A stretch of DNA of 64,000 bases from positions 23,276-87,275 of the forward strand of contig VXRC01000042.1 in assembly GCA_009838645.1 (NCBI GenBank), read 5' to 3'. Each line of letters starts with the position of its first letter. Positions within the stretch are counted from its first letter, which is position 1. Shown piece after piece: positions 17,397 through 27,376 of this stretch. The translations under genes were made by a program, and so were the position numbers. The stretch comes from Gemmatimonadota bacterium. Lineage in GTDB: Bacteria; JAAXHH01. The notes under the pieces were generated by a model that worked only from the letters and a program-made list of their open reading frames with translations, was not told the DNA's origin and made no database searches.

Positions 17397-18254
17397 ATGC
17401 ACAGTCAAACGGAACAACAGATCAATGTGGACGACCGGGACTGGCGCGCCCTCACCCGGGGCGAGCGGATCCGGATGATCGAGGAGGAGGGCTACCTGAT
17501 CATCCCGGACTGGATTTCACCGGACTACCTGGCCGAGTTGAAAGCGGAAAGCGAACGACTCGAAACCATCGGACGGGACTACAGCGAAAAACAGCGGGGC
17601 TGCAGGGATCCGCACCTTGCCAGTCCGAAGCTGGCCGAACTCATCGCCTACGAGCCCACGGTGCGTTTCCTGGAGGAGTTGTTCGGCGACCGCCTGGTTT
17701 TCATTCACTATACCTACGACCGGTCCGAACCCGGCACGCCGGGGATCAGTCTCCATACGGACGGCCAGCCCTACGGCTCAAAGATATTCGGGTACGAGGG
17801 AAGCTGCCCCATTACCGTCCGGGTACTCTACTACCTCGACGACCTGACGCTGGACGTCTCGCCCTTCCGGGTCGTGCCCAGGTCTCACCTCTGCATGCAC
17901 GCGGACGCCCACCCGTACAAGCGGTACGAGCGCCATCCCGAGGAGGTGATCGTACCCTGCACGGCAGGATCGGCGTTGTTCCTGAATCACCGGACGTTCC
18001 ACGGAACGCTGCCCAACAGAGGCAACCGGTCTCGGGCCATGCTCGCGGTGGCCTACCGGCCGGCCTGGGCCGGACCGATCGTCGACGTGGACCCGCGGGA
18101 TCCGTCGGACCTGGAACGGATGCCCGATTCCGTCCGGCCTTTCCTGGGCGATCCCAGCATGCGAACTTACGAGTTCGGCGTCGGCAACAAGCCGGAGGGC
18201 ATGTCGGCCAGCGCGCCCGGTATGAACCCGAGCCGCTGGGAACGCCGGGCGTAG
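17397..18254 (+). CDS. PhyH-family Fe(II)/2-oxoglutarate dioxygenase with intact HxD
   Basis: This 285-residue member of the phytanoyl-CoA dioxygenase family keeps the full iron triad: H120-T121-D122 (ISLHTDGQPYG) and H202 (TFHGTLPNRGNRSRA), with Arg in NRSRA to hold 2-oxoglutarate. The N-terminal IRMIEEEGYLIIPDWIS is typical of the family. It should hydroxylate an organic substrate that cannot be identified here. A strong AAAGGAGGG precedes twin ATGs at 17394 and 17397; I prefer 17397 for spacing. It lies upstream of a ThuA-like gene on the same strand. Confidence 0.85.
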   Translation: MHSQTEQQINVDDRDWRALTRGERIRMIEEEGYLIIPDWISPDYLAELKAESERLETIGRDYSEKQRGCRDPHLASPKLAELIAYEPTVRFLEELFGDRLVFIHYTYDRSEPGTPGISLHTDGQPYGSKIFGYEGSCPITVRVLYYLDDLTLDVSPFRVVPRSHLCMHADAHPYKRYERHPEEVIVPCTAGSALFLNHRTFHGTLPNRGNRSRAMLAVAYRPAWAGPIVDVDPRDPSDLERMPDSVRPFLGDPSMRTYEFGVGNKPEGMSASAPGMNPSRWERRA

Positions 18255-18407
18255 CGGGCGGGACGGCCAGTCGGAGCGAGACGCGCCATAGGCAGCGAGA
18301 CGGGCGGAGCGGGGACCGGACCGAATCCGCGAACCCGACAGCCACGGAAACACCGTGCCCCGGTCCTTCAAGGGCAGTGAACGTATTGCAACCATAGGAG
18401 CAACCAT

Positions 18408-19052
18408 ATGCCTAAGGCCCTTTTCGTCTGGGGAGGATGGGAAGGACACGAACCCAGGCAGTCCCAGGACATCTTCATCCCGCTGCTCGAATCGGAAGGA
18501 TACGAAATCACGCAGCGCGACACGCTCGACGCCTACCTGGACGCGGAAGCCATGCCCACGTACGATCTCATCGTGCAGACCGTGACCATGAGCGCGATCA
18601 CCGGCGCCCAGGAGAAGGCGCTGCTGGACACGGTCTCCGCCGGGGCCGGGTTCGGCGGCTGGCACGGCGGACAGGCGGACGCCTTCCGCAACAACACGAA
18701 CTACCAGTACATGGTGGGCGGACAGTGGGTGTCCCACCCGGGCGGCATCATCGACTACGAGGTCAACATCACCGATCACGAAGATCCCGTGACGGCGGAC
18801 CTTAACGACTTTGCCATGCACTCGGAACAGTACTACATGCACGTCGATCCGTCCAACCAGGTGCTCGCGACCACGACCTTCAGCGGGGATCATGATGCCT
18901 GGATCGACGGCACGGTGATGCCCGTGGCGTGGAAGAGGCCGTGGGGCCGGGGGAAGGTATTCCACTGTACGCTGGGACACGTCGCCAGCGATTTCGACGT
19001 GCCCGAGGCGCGGGAAATCGTCCGTCGCGGACTGATCTGGTGCACGCGCTGA
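18408..19052 (+). CDS. ThuA-like domain protein
   Basis: The 214-residue protein matches the ThuA/trehalose-utilisation family, a class I glutamine-amidotransferase-like fold. It opens [15 protein letters not shown], has the [13 protein letters not shown] segment, [19 protein letters not shown] and the ending [17 protein letters not shown]. ThuA proteins are implicated in disaccharide use and often stand with Gfo/Idh oxidoreductases and PhyH proteins, as here, but the exact reaction is not established. No signal peptide is present. AGGAG lies 7 bp before the ATG. Confidence 0.85.
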   Translation: MPKALFVWGGWEGHEPRQSQDIFIPLLESEGYEITQRDTLDAYLDAEAMPTYDLIVQTVTMSAITGAQEKALLDTVSAGAGFGGWHGGQADAFRNNTNYQYMVGGQWVSHPGGIIDYEVNITDHEDPVTADLNDFAMHSEQYYMHVDPSNQVLATTTFSGDHDAWIDGTVMPVAWKRPWGRGKVFHCTLGHVASDFDVPEAREIVRRGLIWCTR

Positions 19053-19059
19053 TTTTATT

Positions 19060-19105
19060 CTTTACTTTGTTGACCTAGATAGGTATATTATCATGGTCAT
19101 AAGAC
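19060..19105 (+). promoter_or_regulatory. AT-rich promoter region of the peroxiredoxin gene
   Basis: A marked AT-rich island includes TTGTTG (19067-19072) and TATCAT (19089-19094) at 16 bp spacing. An inverted pair TGACC (19071-19075) / GGTCA (19095-19099) brackets the spacer. The pair could be an operator, but no known redox-regulator consensus (OxyR, PerR) was recognised. Confidence 0.45.
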
Positions 19106-19167
19106 GGATCAGGCCACTGATCACACCACCTTATCATCTGTAGCAGGCCCTTTGCAGGAGGATTGTC

Positions 19168-19800
19168 ATGGCGTTACGTTTAATGGACGAAGCCCCGGAT
19201 TTCACGGCTGAAACCACCGAGGGAACGATTCGTTTTCACGAATGGCTCGGGGACGGCTGGGGCATTCTCTTTTCCCATCCCGCGGATTACACGCCGGTCT
19301 GCACCACGGAACTGGGTTACATGGCCAACATCGCCCACGAGTTTGCCCGGCGAAACGTCAAGATCCTGGCCATCAGCGTGGATCCCCTCGATTCCCACCG
19401 CGGCTGGATCGGCGACATCAACGAGACGCATAACGCGAACGTGAGCTACCCGCTGATCGCGGATCCCGACCAGGAAGTCGCCCAGCTCTACGACATGATC
19501 CATCCGAACGCCGACGACAAGATGACCGTCCGTTCGGTGTTCGTCATCGGCCCGGACAAGAAGATCAAGCTGATGCTGACCTACCCCGCGTCCACGGGCC
19601 GGAATTTCGACGAGATCCTGCGCGTCGTGGATTCCCTCCAGTTGACGGCTCATCACAAGCTCGCCACGCCGGTGAACTGGACCAGCGGCGAAGACTGCAT
19701 CATCGTGCCGGCGGTCACGGACGAGGAAGCGGACCAGACCTACTCCGACATCCGCCGCGTGAAGCCCTACCTGCGCTACGTGAAGCAGCCCCAGGGCTGA
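19168..19800 (+). CDS. 1-Cys (Prx6-type) peroxiredoxin
   Basis: The 210-residue enzyme reduces peroxides through the peroxidatic Cys45 in HPADYTPVCTTELG, with the conserved Thr of the PxxxT/SxxC loop. The Prx6 branch is indicated by the long C-terminal domain with VNWTSGEDCIIVPAV and PYLRYVKQP. The only other Cys is C177 in that segment, which is not the usual resolving position of 2-Cys enzymes. It should act in the cytosol, as no signal peptide is present. AGGAGG precedes the ATG. It is monocistronic between its own AT-rich promoter and a strong terminator. Confidence 0.92.
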   Translation: MALRLMDEAPDFTAETTEGTIRFHEWLGDGWGILFSHPADYTPVCTTELGYMANIAHEFARRNVKILAISVDPLDSHRGWIGDINETHNANVSYPLIADPDQEVAQLYDMIHPNADDKMTVRSVFVIGPDKKIKLMLTYPASTGRNFDEILRVVDSLQLTAHHKLATPVNWTSGEDCIIVPAVTDEEADQTYSDIRRVKPYLRYVKQPQG

Positions 19801-19900
19801 TTGCGGCCGCAGACGGCCGGTAAATCCGCACGGCCGTTCCATGCGGGCGGCCGTTGCAGTGCGGACAGCCCGTAAAAAGCTTAAGTAAAACGGTAGATAA

Positions 19901-19930
19901 AAGGCACCTCGACCGGGGTGCCTTTTTTAT
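19901..19930 (+). terminator. Rho-independent terminator after the peroxiredoxin gene
   Basis: GGCACC (19903-19908) pairs with GGTGCC (19917-19922) over a short GC-rich loop and is followed by TTTTTT (19923-19928); an A-run precedes it. This is a textbook intrinsic terminator about 100 bp after the stop. Confidence 0.88.
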
Positions 19931-19943
19931 TTGAAATATGTGC

Positions 19944-19972
19944 TTGACAGGCGTTCCGATTTCTCTTAACAT
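19944..19972 (+). promoter_or_regulatory. Sigma70-type promoter of the SPFH-RHH operon
   Basis: TTGACA (19944-19949) is followed after 17 bp by TAACAT (19967-19972). An AT-rich palindromic region begins at the -10 box and covers the expected transcription start. Confidence 0.7.
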
Positions 19973-19998
19973 GATATCATAATAATATCATTATGTTA
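19968..19998. promoter_or_regulatory. Palindromic operator-like element at the SPFH promoter
   Basis: ATGATATCAT (19971-19980) is a perfect 10-bp palindrome. It is part of a larger imperfect inverted repeat with AACAT at one end and ATGTT at the other, containing a direct repeat of ATATCAT. Its position over the -10 box and start site suits a repressor; the small ribbon-helix-helix protein encoded in the same operon is the obvious candidate. Confidence 0.55.
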
Positions 19999-20029
19999 TC
20001 CATAGACCGGTATTTCGAGGAGGGGAGCA

Positions 20030-20932
20030 ATGATTACGGAACGAAGCCCGTTGAAATTCAGCGGCTGGAGGGCATTGGTCTGGCTGATCGCCCTGATTCC
20101 TTTGACGTTTGTGGCCATGGATTGGGTCATCACGTTCAATCCGCCCGTGCTTGAGCAGGAAATGAGCGTTAGAGACGTGCTCCTGCTGGTGTTTATCTTC
20201 ATACCGGCCCTCGCCGTGCTGGGATTCTGTTTCAAGGGATTCTTCACGCTGGAACCGAACGAAGCCAGTGTGCTTACGCTGTTCGGCAAGTACACGGGGA
20301 CGGTGAGGGAGCAGGGATTCTGGTGGGTGAATCCCCTTAACAGCAAGGCGAAGATCTCCCTGCGTGCCAGGAATTTCGACAGCGAGCGCCTGAAGGTGAA
20401 CGACAAGAACGGCAACCCGATCGAGATTTCAGCCGTCGTGGTCTGGCGCGTTGAAGATACCGCTCAGGCGAGTTTCGACGTGGACGATTTCGTCGAATAC
20501 ATACAGGTTCAGTCGGAATCGGCCATTCGCCATCTGGCCACCAGCTACCCCTATGATCTGACCGAGGGGGAGACGGCCAGCCTGAGGTCGTCCATAGAAG
20601 AAGTGTCCGAAGCGCTCGGCAACGAAATACGGGAACGGGTCAGCGCGGCCGGGGTTTCGGTATCGGAAGCGCGTATCAACCACCTGGCCTACGCCCCGGA
20701 AATCGCACAGGTGATGCTGCAGCGGCAGCAGGCCGATGCCATCATCGCCGCCCGTCAGAAGATCGTGGACGGCGCGGTGGGCATGGTGGAGATGGCCCTG
20801 GAAAGACTGAAGGACCAAAATGTGGTCGACCTGGACGAAGAACGCAAGGCCGCCATGGTGAGCAATCTTCTCACCGTGCTCTGCAGCGAATCGTCCACGC
20901 AGCCTATCGTCAATACCGGTTCGCTGTATTGA
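20030..20932 (+). CDS. SPFH/Band-7 domain membrane protein
   Basis: The 300-residue protein has two N-terminal hydrophobic segments (about residues 14-33 and 48-68) followed by a Band-7 domain: [31 protein letters not shown], then a VRLRAR-like [33 protein letters not shown] helical region rich in Glu, Gln and Ala follows ([32 protein letters not shown]). SPFH proteins form oligomeric rings that organise membrane microdomains. This two-helix form differs from the slipin at 61.3 kb. GAGGAGGGG precedes the ATG. The next gene, 27 bp on, encodes a small ribbon-helix-helix protein, a pairing I recall from other bacteria. Confidence 0.9.
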   Translation: MITERSPLKFSGWRALVWLIALIPLTFVAMDWVITFNPPVLEQEMSVRDVLLLVFIFIPALAVLGFCFKGFFTLEPNEASVLTLFGKYTGTVREQGFWWVNPLNSKAKISLRARNFDSERLKVNDKNGNPIEISAVVVWRVEDTAQASFDVDDFVEYIQVQSESAIRHLATSYPYDLTEGETASLRSSIEEVSEALGNEIRERVSAAGVSVSEARINHLAYAPEIAQVMLQRQQADAIIAARQKIVDGAVGMVEMALERLKDQNVVDLDEERKAAMVSNLLTVLCSESSTQPIVNTGSLY

Positions 20933-20959
20933 CGCGGGACTACAGGGAAACGTGCGATC

Positions 20960-21127
20960 GTGCCCGATAAGAAGAAATCCCTGCTGCTTCGCATCAACAC
21001 CGAGCTCTGGAATGACCTCAACGCCTGGGCGAAGGATGAATTGCGTAGCGTGAACGCGCAGATAGAGTATATTCTACGGGCCGAAGTACACAAAAGGAAG
21101 AAACGGCGACGGCGCGACGAAAATTGA
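20960..21127 (+). CDS. Small Arc-like ribbon-helix-helix DNA-binding protein
   Basis: This 55-residue basic protein starts at GTG 20960 and reads VPDKKKSLLLRINTELWNDL, then NAWAKDELRSVNAQIEYILR, then a Lys/Arg-rich tail. The short beta strand (KSLLLRI) and two helices with RSVNAQIEYILR are characteristic of Arc-type ribbon-helix-helix proteins, which bind palindromic operators as dimers. It stands 27 bp after the SPFH gene on the same strand and is probably cotranscribed. The most likely role is repression of its own operon through the palindrome at 19968-19998; this is an inference. The AGGGA ribosome site is rather distant from the GTG. Confidence 0.8.
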   Translation: MPDKKKSLLLRINTELWNDLNAWAKDELRSVNAQIEYILRAEVHKRKKRRRRDEN

Positions 21128-21249
21128 AGGGATCGAAACGTGTGCAGGTAAACATGTGCAGGTGAATATCGGTAGCGCGCGGCCTGGCCTGGGAGAGCTG
21201 CCCTGGGTGGCCAGACAGGAGCCGCGCGCTTGACCGGGAGACCACTGGC

Positions 21250-22110
21250 TTGGCAGTAGAGATAAATACGAACCTGGACCGGTTCGAAACAACGGGATTC
21301 GTGATTCTGAAGGGGTTCTATCCCGATGAGGTGGTGGAGGCGGCCCGGCGCGACGCCGGCGAACTCGTGGACAGGTTCGCGGACCGGCTGATGGCGGCGG
21401 GCAAGATCTCGAGAGACCACGGCGATGCGCCTTTCGAGACGCGCCTTGCCCGGATCTGCGAGGACGCCCCGGACGACGCGCCCCACATCTTCCGCAAGGA
21501 GCTCCACCTGGCGGGCATGTACGAGGTTTTCTTCCATCCGCCGCTGCTGGACATCGTGGAAACCCTCCTGGGCGACGAACTTCGGCTCTATCCCAACTAC
21601 TCCATCCGCCCCAAGCTGCCCGGCCATGCCCCGACACTCGTCTTATGGCACCAGGACGGCGGATATACCTACAAGGTCCACCGCGACGGCGATCACAGTG
21701 CGGAGACGGTAGACGCCCTGCGCATGATCAACGTGTGGTCGCCCCTGGTGCCTGCCCGCGAGGACAACGGGTGCATGCAGTTCATTCCCGGCACGCACCG
21801 GATCGGCATGGCCCGGCACGAAGACCGCGAATACTACCTCGAAATCACGCAGGAGGACCTGGCGCCCTACGTGGACCAGGCCGTGTCCATCGAAGTGGAT
21901 CCGGGAGACATCGTCCTCTTCCATAACATGCTCTACCACCAGGGACTGCCCAACCGCTCCGATCAGGTCAGGTGGAGCATGGACTGGCGTTACCAGGATG
22001 CGCGGCAACCGACGCTGCGGAGCACGACGGGGCATCTCGCCCGCAGCCGCCTGCATCCCGACCAGGTCGTACGCAACGCCGGGGACTGGGTCCGCCGGTC
22101 GTTTCAGTAG
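21250..22110 (+). CDS. PhyH-family Fe(II)/2-oxoglutarate dioxygenase with intact HxD
   Basis: The 286-residue protein has all the key residues of an active phytanoyl-CoA-dioxygenase-type enzyme: H134-Q135-D136 in LWHQDGGY, the CMQFIPGTHR loop near 175-184, and H230 in YHQGLPNRSDQVRW with Arg241 for 2-oxoglutarate. It starts with TTG at 21250, preceded by GGGAG; no ATG or GTG upstream fits. A hydroxylation is expected; the substrate is unknown. The ABC permease frame begins about 30 bp downstream. Confidence 0.85.
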   Translation: MAVEINTNLDRFETTGFVILKGFYPDEVVEAARRDAGELVDRFADRLMAAGKISRDHGDAPFETRLARICEDAPDDAPHIFRKELHLAGMYEVFFHPPLLDIVETLLGDELRLYPNYSIRPKLPGHAPTLVLWHQDGGYTYKVHRDGDHSAETVDALRMINVWSPLVPAREDNGCMQFIPGTHRIGMARHEDREYYLEITQEDLAPYVDQAVSIEVDPGDIVLFHNMLYHQGLPNRSDQVRWSMDWRYQDARQPTLRSTTGHLARSRLHPDQVVRNAGDWVRRSFQ

Positions 22111-22142
22111 CTTACTCCACGTCCCGCGAACAGGATGCCGTA

Positions 22143-23470
22143 TTGCTCAATCTCACCGATACCGGTCTCGTATTCCTACGGGAACTCCGAGGCGCCCTGC
22201 GTGAACGCTCCATCGTCATCAACGTCGTCCTGGTGCCCCTGTTCATGTACCCGGTCCTCCTCTGGCTGGCCTACACGGGGCTGTCCTTCGTCATCGGCCA
22301 GACGGAGAACTTCACGGCCCGCGTGATGATCACAGGCGACGTGGGAGAAGACGCTGCCATCGTCCGCGAGATCGAGGACGCGGACCGCGTGGAACTCGTG
22401 GACCGACTGGATCGCGTGGACCGCGCTGAAACGGTGGACCGCCCCGGATCTGTGACGGCCGCTCCCATGGAAGCCGCCGAGGACGCGATTCGCGACGGCC
22501 GGCTGGATCTCCTGGTCGAACTCGCTCCCCGCGAGGGGGGTGACGCGGACGACATCGAGGTCCGGATAACCGGCGACTCTTCGAAGGACCGGAGCCGAAT
22601 CGCCATGAGCCGGGTCGAGGACGTCGTCACCCGCCACCGGACGGCTTACCTGGAAAGGGCGGGCAGGGAACGCGGGCTGGCCGGCCCGGCCTATCAGATG
22701 ATCTGGATTGAACGGGAGAACGTTTCCTCCAGCCGGGACATGGGACGCTTCATCCTGGGGATGGCGGTCCCCATCCTTGTCATCATCATGCTGATCGTGG
22801 GCGGCATGTACCCCGCCCTGGACGCGACGGCCGGAGAACGCGAGCGTTCCACCTGGGAGACCACGTTGACGGCGGCGACGGACCGCGTGAATATCCTTGC
22901 GGGAAAGTATCTGTACGTGGCCACGCTTTCGACCACGGCCGGCATGCTGAACTTCCTGGCCATGAGCCTTTCCATGCGCACCCTCATGGCGCCGCTCCTG
23001 GGCGACCGGGTCCAGGACCTGAGCTTCACGATCCCGTGGTCCGCCGTTCCGCTGATCTTCGTGGTAATCATTCTTCTCGCCCTGTTCGTCTCCGCCTTCC
23101 TCATGGTCGTGGCCAGCTTCGCCCGGACGTTCAAGGACGCCCAGTCCCTGGCGGGTCCCTTCGTAACCGTCATGATCCTGGTGCCGGCGGTCTTCATGCA
23201 GTTCCCCGGCCTGGAACTCACGACCTGGCTGGCCTGCGTGCCCATCATAAACGTCTGCCTGGTGTTCCGGGAAGCCATTGGCGGGGTCTATCAATGGCCC
23301 CAGATCGGCCTGACCCTGCTGATGGAAGTCCTGTACATCTGGATCATTCTGCGGATCGCCGCAGCGATCACGCGCTACGAAGACATCATGACCGGCAGCT
23401 ATGAAGGCGGGCTGGGCGGTTTCCTGAAACACCGGCTCCTGCGCCGCAACCCCTCAAGAGGATGGCAACC

Positions 23471-23474
<4 letters not shown>
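22143..23474 (+). CDS. ABC-2-type transporter permease (NatB-like)
   Basis: The ~443-residue membrane protein has one N-terminal helix (VVLVPLFMYPVLLWLAYTGLSFVI), a large extracytoplasmic region and a C-terminal bundle of about five helices, the NatB/ABC-2 exporter architecture. The element GERERSTWETTLTAATDRVNILAGKYL is the family signature before helix 3. The extracytoplasmic part holds a short Asp/Arg-Val repeat (VELVDRLDRVDRAETVDR). I use TTG 22143, after AGGA, because earlier ATGs lie inside the PhyH gene. It overlaps the ATPase gene by GTGA. Together with the next two genes it forms one exporter. Confidence 0.85.
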
Positions 23475-24213
<739 letters not shown>

Positions 24214-24217
<4 letters not shown>

Positions 24218-26448
24218 ACCGCGCAAAGATCGGACTGCTGTACAGGAATGAAATGCGCATGCTGCTGCGGGACCGCCGGACGGTGGTACTGAGCATCCTC
24301 CTGCCGCTCCTCGTTTTGCCGGCGATCTTCTTCGGCTTCAGGTTCATGAGCGAATGGCGCCAGGAACAGCAGGACACGACGACCTATCGCTACGCCGTGG
24401 TGGGCACCTACGCCGACTCCGTCCGGACGCTCATCGCAAGGGGCGAAGCGCGCGCCGCGGGCGGTCCGGCCGAGAACGGAGATCAGGCCGAGAACGGGGA
24501 TCCAACCGAGAACGCGGGTCCCGCCGAAACCGGGGATACCGCCGAAACCGGGGATACCGCCGAAACCGGGGATGACGACCGGCCGCCGGCCTCTTTTCTG
24601 GAGGTGGAGGCCGCGATGCCCGATTCGAGCCTGGAAGCCGGCGACCTGGATTTCTACCTGGAAGCCCTGACCGGATCCGAAGCCGATTCGCTCGACCTGG
24701 TCCGCGCCGCGGCCGACACCACGGAACCCGGGGAGGAAGACGGCGTTGCAGTGACCGTGGCGGACGAGCGGTATCCGGGGGTTCCCGTGGTCAGGGTCTA
24801 CTACCGCGCCAACCAGGAAGAATCCAGACGGGGCAGTGCCCTGCTGGTGGACCGGATGGTGGACGCGAGGAAACAGGACCGCGCCGAAGCGCTCCGCGGA
24901 AGCGGGCTCGAGGCGGACCCCGAAGAAGTCATCCGGCTTTCGAGGGTGGACGTGGCCACGCCGGAGCAGGCGGCAGGATTCTACTTTGGTCGACTGCTGC
25001 CGCTGCTGCTCGTTTTTCTCACGCTCACCGGCGCGTCGGTGGCGGCCATGGACAGTGTCGCGGGCGAGAAGGAGCGGGGTTCACTCGAAACCCTCCTGAC
25101 CACGTCGGTTCGCCGGATCGAGATCATTGCCGCCAAGCAATTGACGATCCTGTCCGTCGCACTCTTCATCACCATGGCGCAGGCGGGGAACCTTTTCGTG
25201 TACCTCGGCCTCGGGGTGATCGAACTCCCCGCGGAAATGGATATCGAGGTTTCGCCCACCGCTGTGCTGGTGTTGTTCGCCCTCTACATCCCCGTGGCCA
25301 TCGTGGTATCGTCCCTCTTGCTGCTGATCTCGGCCTATGCGAAGACGTACAAGGAGACGCAGCTCTATCTCCTGCCGGTGTTTCTCGGACTCATGGTCCT
25401 GACTGCGGCGGGGTTGCTCCCGGCGGTATCCCTGCGCTCGCTGATCGCCGTCGTGCCGGTCGCGAACGTCAGCGTGGCCGTGCGGGAAATCATGGTCGGC
25501 CATTACGACATCCCCATGCTCCTGGTAGCCTGCGCGTCCATGCTGCTTGCCGCTTTCCTGCTGCTCAGGTGGTCGTCCCGGATGCTGGACAAGGAAAGGC
25601 TTGTTACCGCGCAGGACCTGGACGAGGCGGACTTGGCAGGCGGCGCCGCGCTGTTTCCCAGGCGCGTGCTCCTTTGGTTTCTCGGCATGTGGGCCGTCGT
25701 CATCATCGCCCCTTCGAACATAGACGCGCTGACCCGGCTCGAGGGGCAGTGGGCCTTCAACATGTTCGGCGTCTTCTTTCTGGGCTCGCTGCTCATGATC
25801 CGGGTACACCGGCTCGACTGGCGCCAGGCCCTGGCGATCCGCCCGGTTCGGCCCCAGGTATGGCTGGCGGTGCTGCTCCTGGTGCCGTCGACCCTGTTGA
25901 CCGGGATCTTCGTCGTGGGCCTGTCCAGCGTATTCCTTCCCTTCCCGGAAGAATTGCTGGAGCAGTTCGCCAGCGAGCTCCTCCCGGACGACTTCCCGTT
26001 GTGGCAGATCATGCTCATGATGGCCCTTACGCCGGGCATCGTGGAAGAAATGGCCTTTCGTGGCCTGCTGCTGCACGGGCTGCACCGCCGGCTGAGGCCG
26101 GTCGTGCTCATCCTGGTGGTCGGCATTATATTCGGATTGTTCCACCAGGCCCTGTTCCGCATCATTCCGACGACCTACCTGGGCGTGGTAATCACCACCG
26201 TAGCGGTCCTTACTGGCTCGATCTTCCCGTGCATGCTGCTTCACGCGGGCAACAACGCCTTCGCCTTCCTCCTCTACCGCTACGGCGTCGAGATCGAGAC
26301 CTGGCCCCCGGAGCTGCTCCTGCTGAACCTGCCCGTGTTTGTCTTTGCACTCTATCTGCTGTACCGGTACCGTACGCCCTATCCGGGTCTGTTGCCTTTC
26401 AGGAAAGGGGTATGCGGAGACCCAGCGGACCAGCGTATACAGCCATAA
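24214..26448 (+). CDS. ABC-2 permease fused to a CPBP (CAAX-type) intramembrane protease
   Basis: This 744-residue protein joins a NatB-like permease (residues ~1-465, with the GEKERGSLETLLTTSVRRIEIIAAKQL signature) to a CPBP/Abi membrane protease domain (~470-735). The protease motifs are E611-E612-x3-R616 (EEMAFRGLLLHGL) and H644 in FGLFHQ, the expected catalytic Glu and His; a third motif HAGNNAFAF lies further on. The extracytoplasmic loop of the permease carries six 18-bp repeats (residues 86-121). It overlaps the ATPase gene by ATGA. Export of a peptide coupled to its cleavage is a plausible role for such fusions, but unproven here. Confidence 0.88.
24469..24576 (+). repeat. Six 18-bp in-frame repeats in the permease-protease gene
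   Basis: Six tandem 18-bp units encode AENGDQ, AENGDP, TENAGP, AETGDT, AETGDT and AETGDD. Units four to six are almost identical at the DNA level, indicating recent expansion. They make an acidic linker in the extracytoplasmic loop. Confidence 0.9.
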
Positions 26449-26457
26449 CGATAGGTA

Positions 26458-26486
26458 TTGCCTCCCGTGGACCGCGAACATATATT
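26458..26486 (+). promoter_or_regulatory. Possible promoter for the methyltransferase gene
   Basis: TTGCCT (26458-26463) and TATATT (26481-26486) are spaced by 17 bp. The gene starts 85 bp further on. Confidence 0.55.
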
Positions 26487-26517
26487 GGCTCCGATCTTTT
26501 ATTGGCTCCGATCTTTA
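26484..26517. repeat. 17-bp perfect tandem duplication in a leader
   Basis: ATTGGCTCCGATCTTTT at 26484-26500 is followed at once by a second copy (26501-26516, ending in A at 26517). It starts within the putative -10 box and lies in the expected 5' leader. Confidence 0.85.
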
Positions 26518-26571
26518 GCGATATCCGTGTTCCTGCCCTGACTAGGGCTCCGGCTGCAATCCTTCCAGTAC

Positions 26572-27165
26572 ATGTCTCGATCCGCACGACATCCGTTTTT
26601 CCTGTTTCTCCGGGTCATGCTGAAGAACCCGCTGAGCGTGTGCGCCCTGACGCCCAGTTCGAGAATGCTCGCCCGGGTCATGGCCAGGGGACTGGAAATC
26701 ATGCCCAACGAATCCGTCATGGAACTGGGCCCGGGTACAGGCGCGCTCACGGACCAGATCCGGCATATCCTCCCCAATGACGACGGATATATCGGCATAG
26801 AACTCGAACAACGGTTCGTTCATCTGCTGCGGGACCGGTTTCCCAATCTCCGCTTCGAACACGATACCGTCACCCGGGCGTTCCAGGTACACGCGGATTC
26901 GGGCGTTCCACCGGTCAAGGCCGTCATCTGCGGACTGTCTGTATCCACCATGCCGGCCCCGGTCGTCGACGAGCTCATCGGCAACCTGGACCGGCTCCTG
27001 GGGCCCGGTTCCGTATTCCGCATGTTTCAGTACGTCCACGCCTACTGCCTGCCTTCGGCAGTACGGTTTCGCCGCCGCATGACCCCGCTGTTCTCCGACT
27101 ACAGGTGCGAATCGCTCGTCGTGCAGAACCTGCCCCCGGCTTTTGTCCTGACCTGGACCCGCTAG
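26572..27165 (+). CDS. SAM-dependent methyltransferase, phospholipid N-methyltransferase-like
   Basis: The 197-residue protein has a Rossmann-type SAM motif VMELGPGTGALTDQI near residue 50, the acidic residue of IGIELEQRF, and a FLRVMLKNPLSVCALTPSSRMLARVM N-terminus. This combination is typical of the PmtA/rRNA-adenine-dimethylase-like group that methylates phosphatidylethanolamine in some bacteria. The catalytic motif of KsgA (NLPY) is replaced by CGLSVSTMPAPVV, so RNA dimethylation is unlikely. No good ribosome site precedes the ATG; an internal ATG at 26617 would cut the conserved N-terminus. It has its own likely promoter and a terminator-like hairpin downstream. Confidence 0.72.
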   Translation: MSRSARHPFFLFLRVMLKNPLSVCALTPSSRMLARVMARGLEIMPNESVMELGPGTGALTDQIRHILPNDDGYIGIELEQRFVHLLRDRFPNLRFEHDTVTRAFQVHADSGVPPVKAVICGLSVSTMPAPVVDELIGNLDRLLGPGSVFRMFQYVHAYCLPSAVRFRRRMTPLFSDYRCESLVVQNLPPAFVLTWTR

Positions 27166-27168
27166 CAC

Positions 27169-27194
27169 CCGGCGGCGCGCCGGCCGATATTTTA
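27169..27194 (+). terminator. Possible terminator after the methyltransferase gene
   Basis: CCGGCG-GCG-CGCCGG (27169-27183) is a perfect hairpin beginning right after the stop codon and followed by a short TATTTT. The T-run is only four long, so termination may be weak. Confidence 0.5.
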
Positions 27195-27376
27195 AAGTTT
27201 TGCCATGGGTATTTGTAGTATAAGGTGACCGCCCGTCGTGGCCGTGGCAGGCATTGTCGCCTTGTTGCGCCGTCGTGGCGCAAAACCGCCGCGAGATTAA
27301 AGGCCCGACGGAAGTCGTAAACGTCGAAGCCTCTTGATTCGATCTGCACCACGCTCAGGAAGGAATCCCTGCGAAT

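Noticed and set aside
21972-22142. Extending the first ABC permease upstream to the ATG at 21972
   Set aside because: That extension lies inside the PhyH gene in another frame and encodes a low-complexity Pro/Arg/Ala stretch; the TTG at 22143 has a ribosome site and directly precedes the conserved region.
25081-26481. A 466-codon open frame antisense to the permease-protease fusion
   Set aside because: It is highly hydrophilic and Gln/His-rich with no motif, mirroring a hydrophobic membrane gene on the plus strand.
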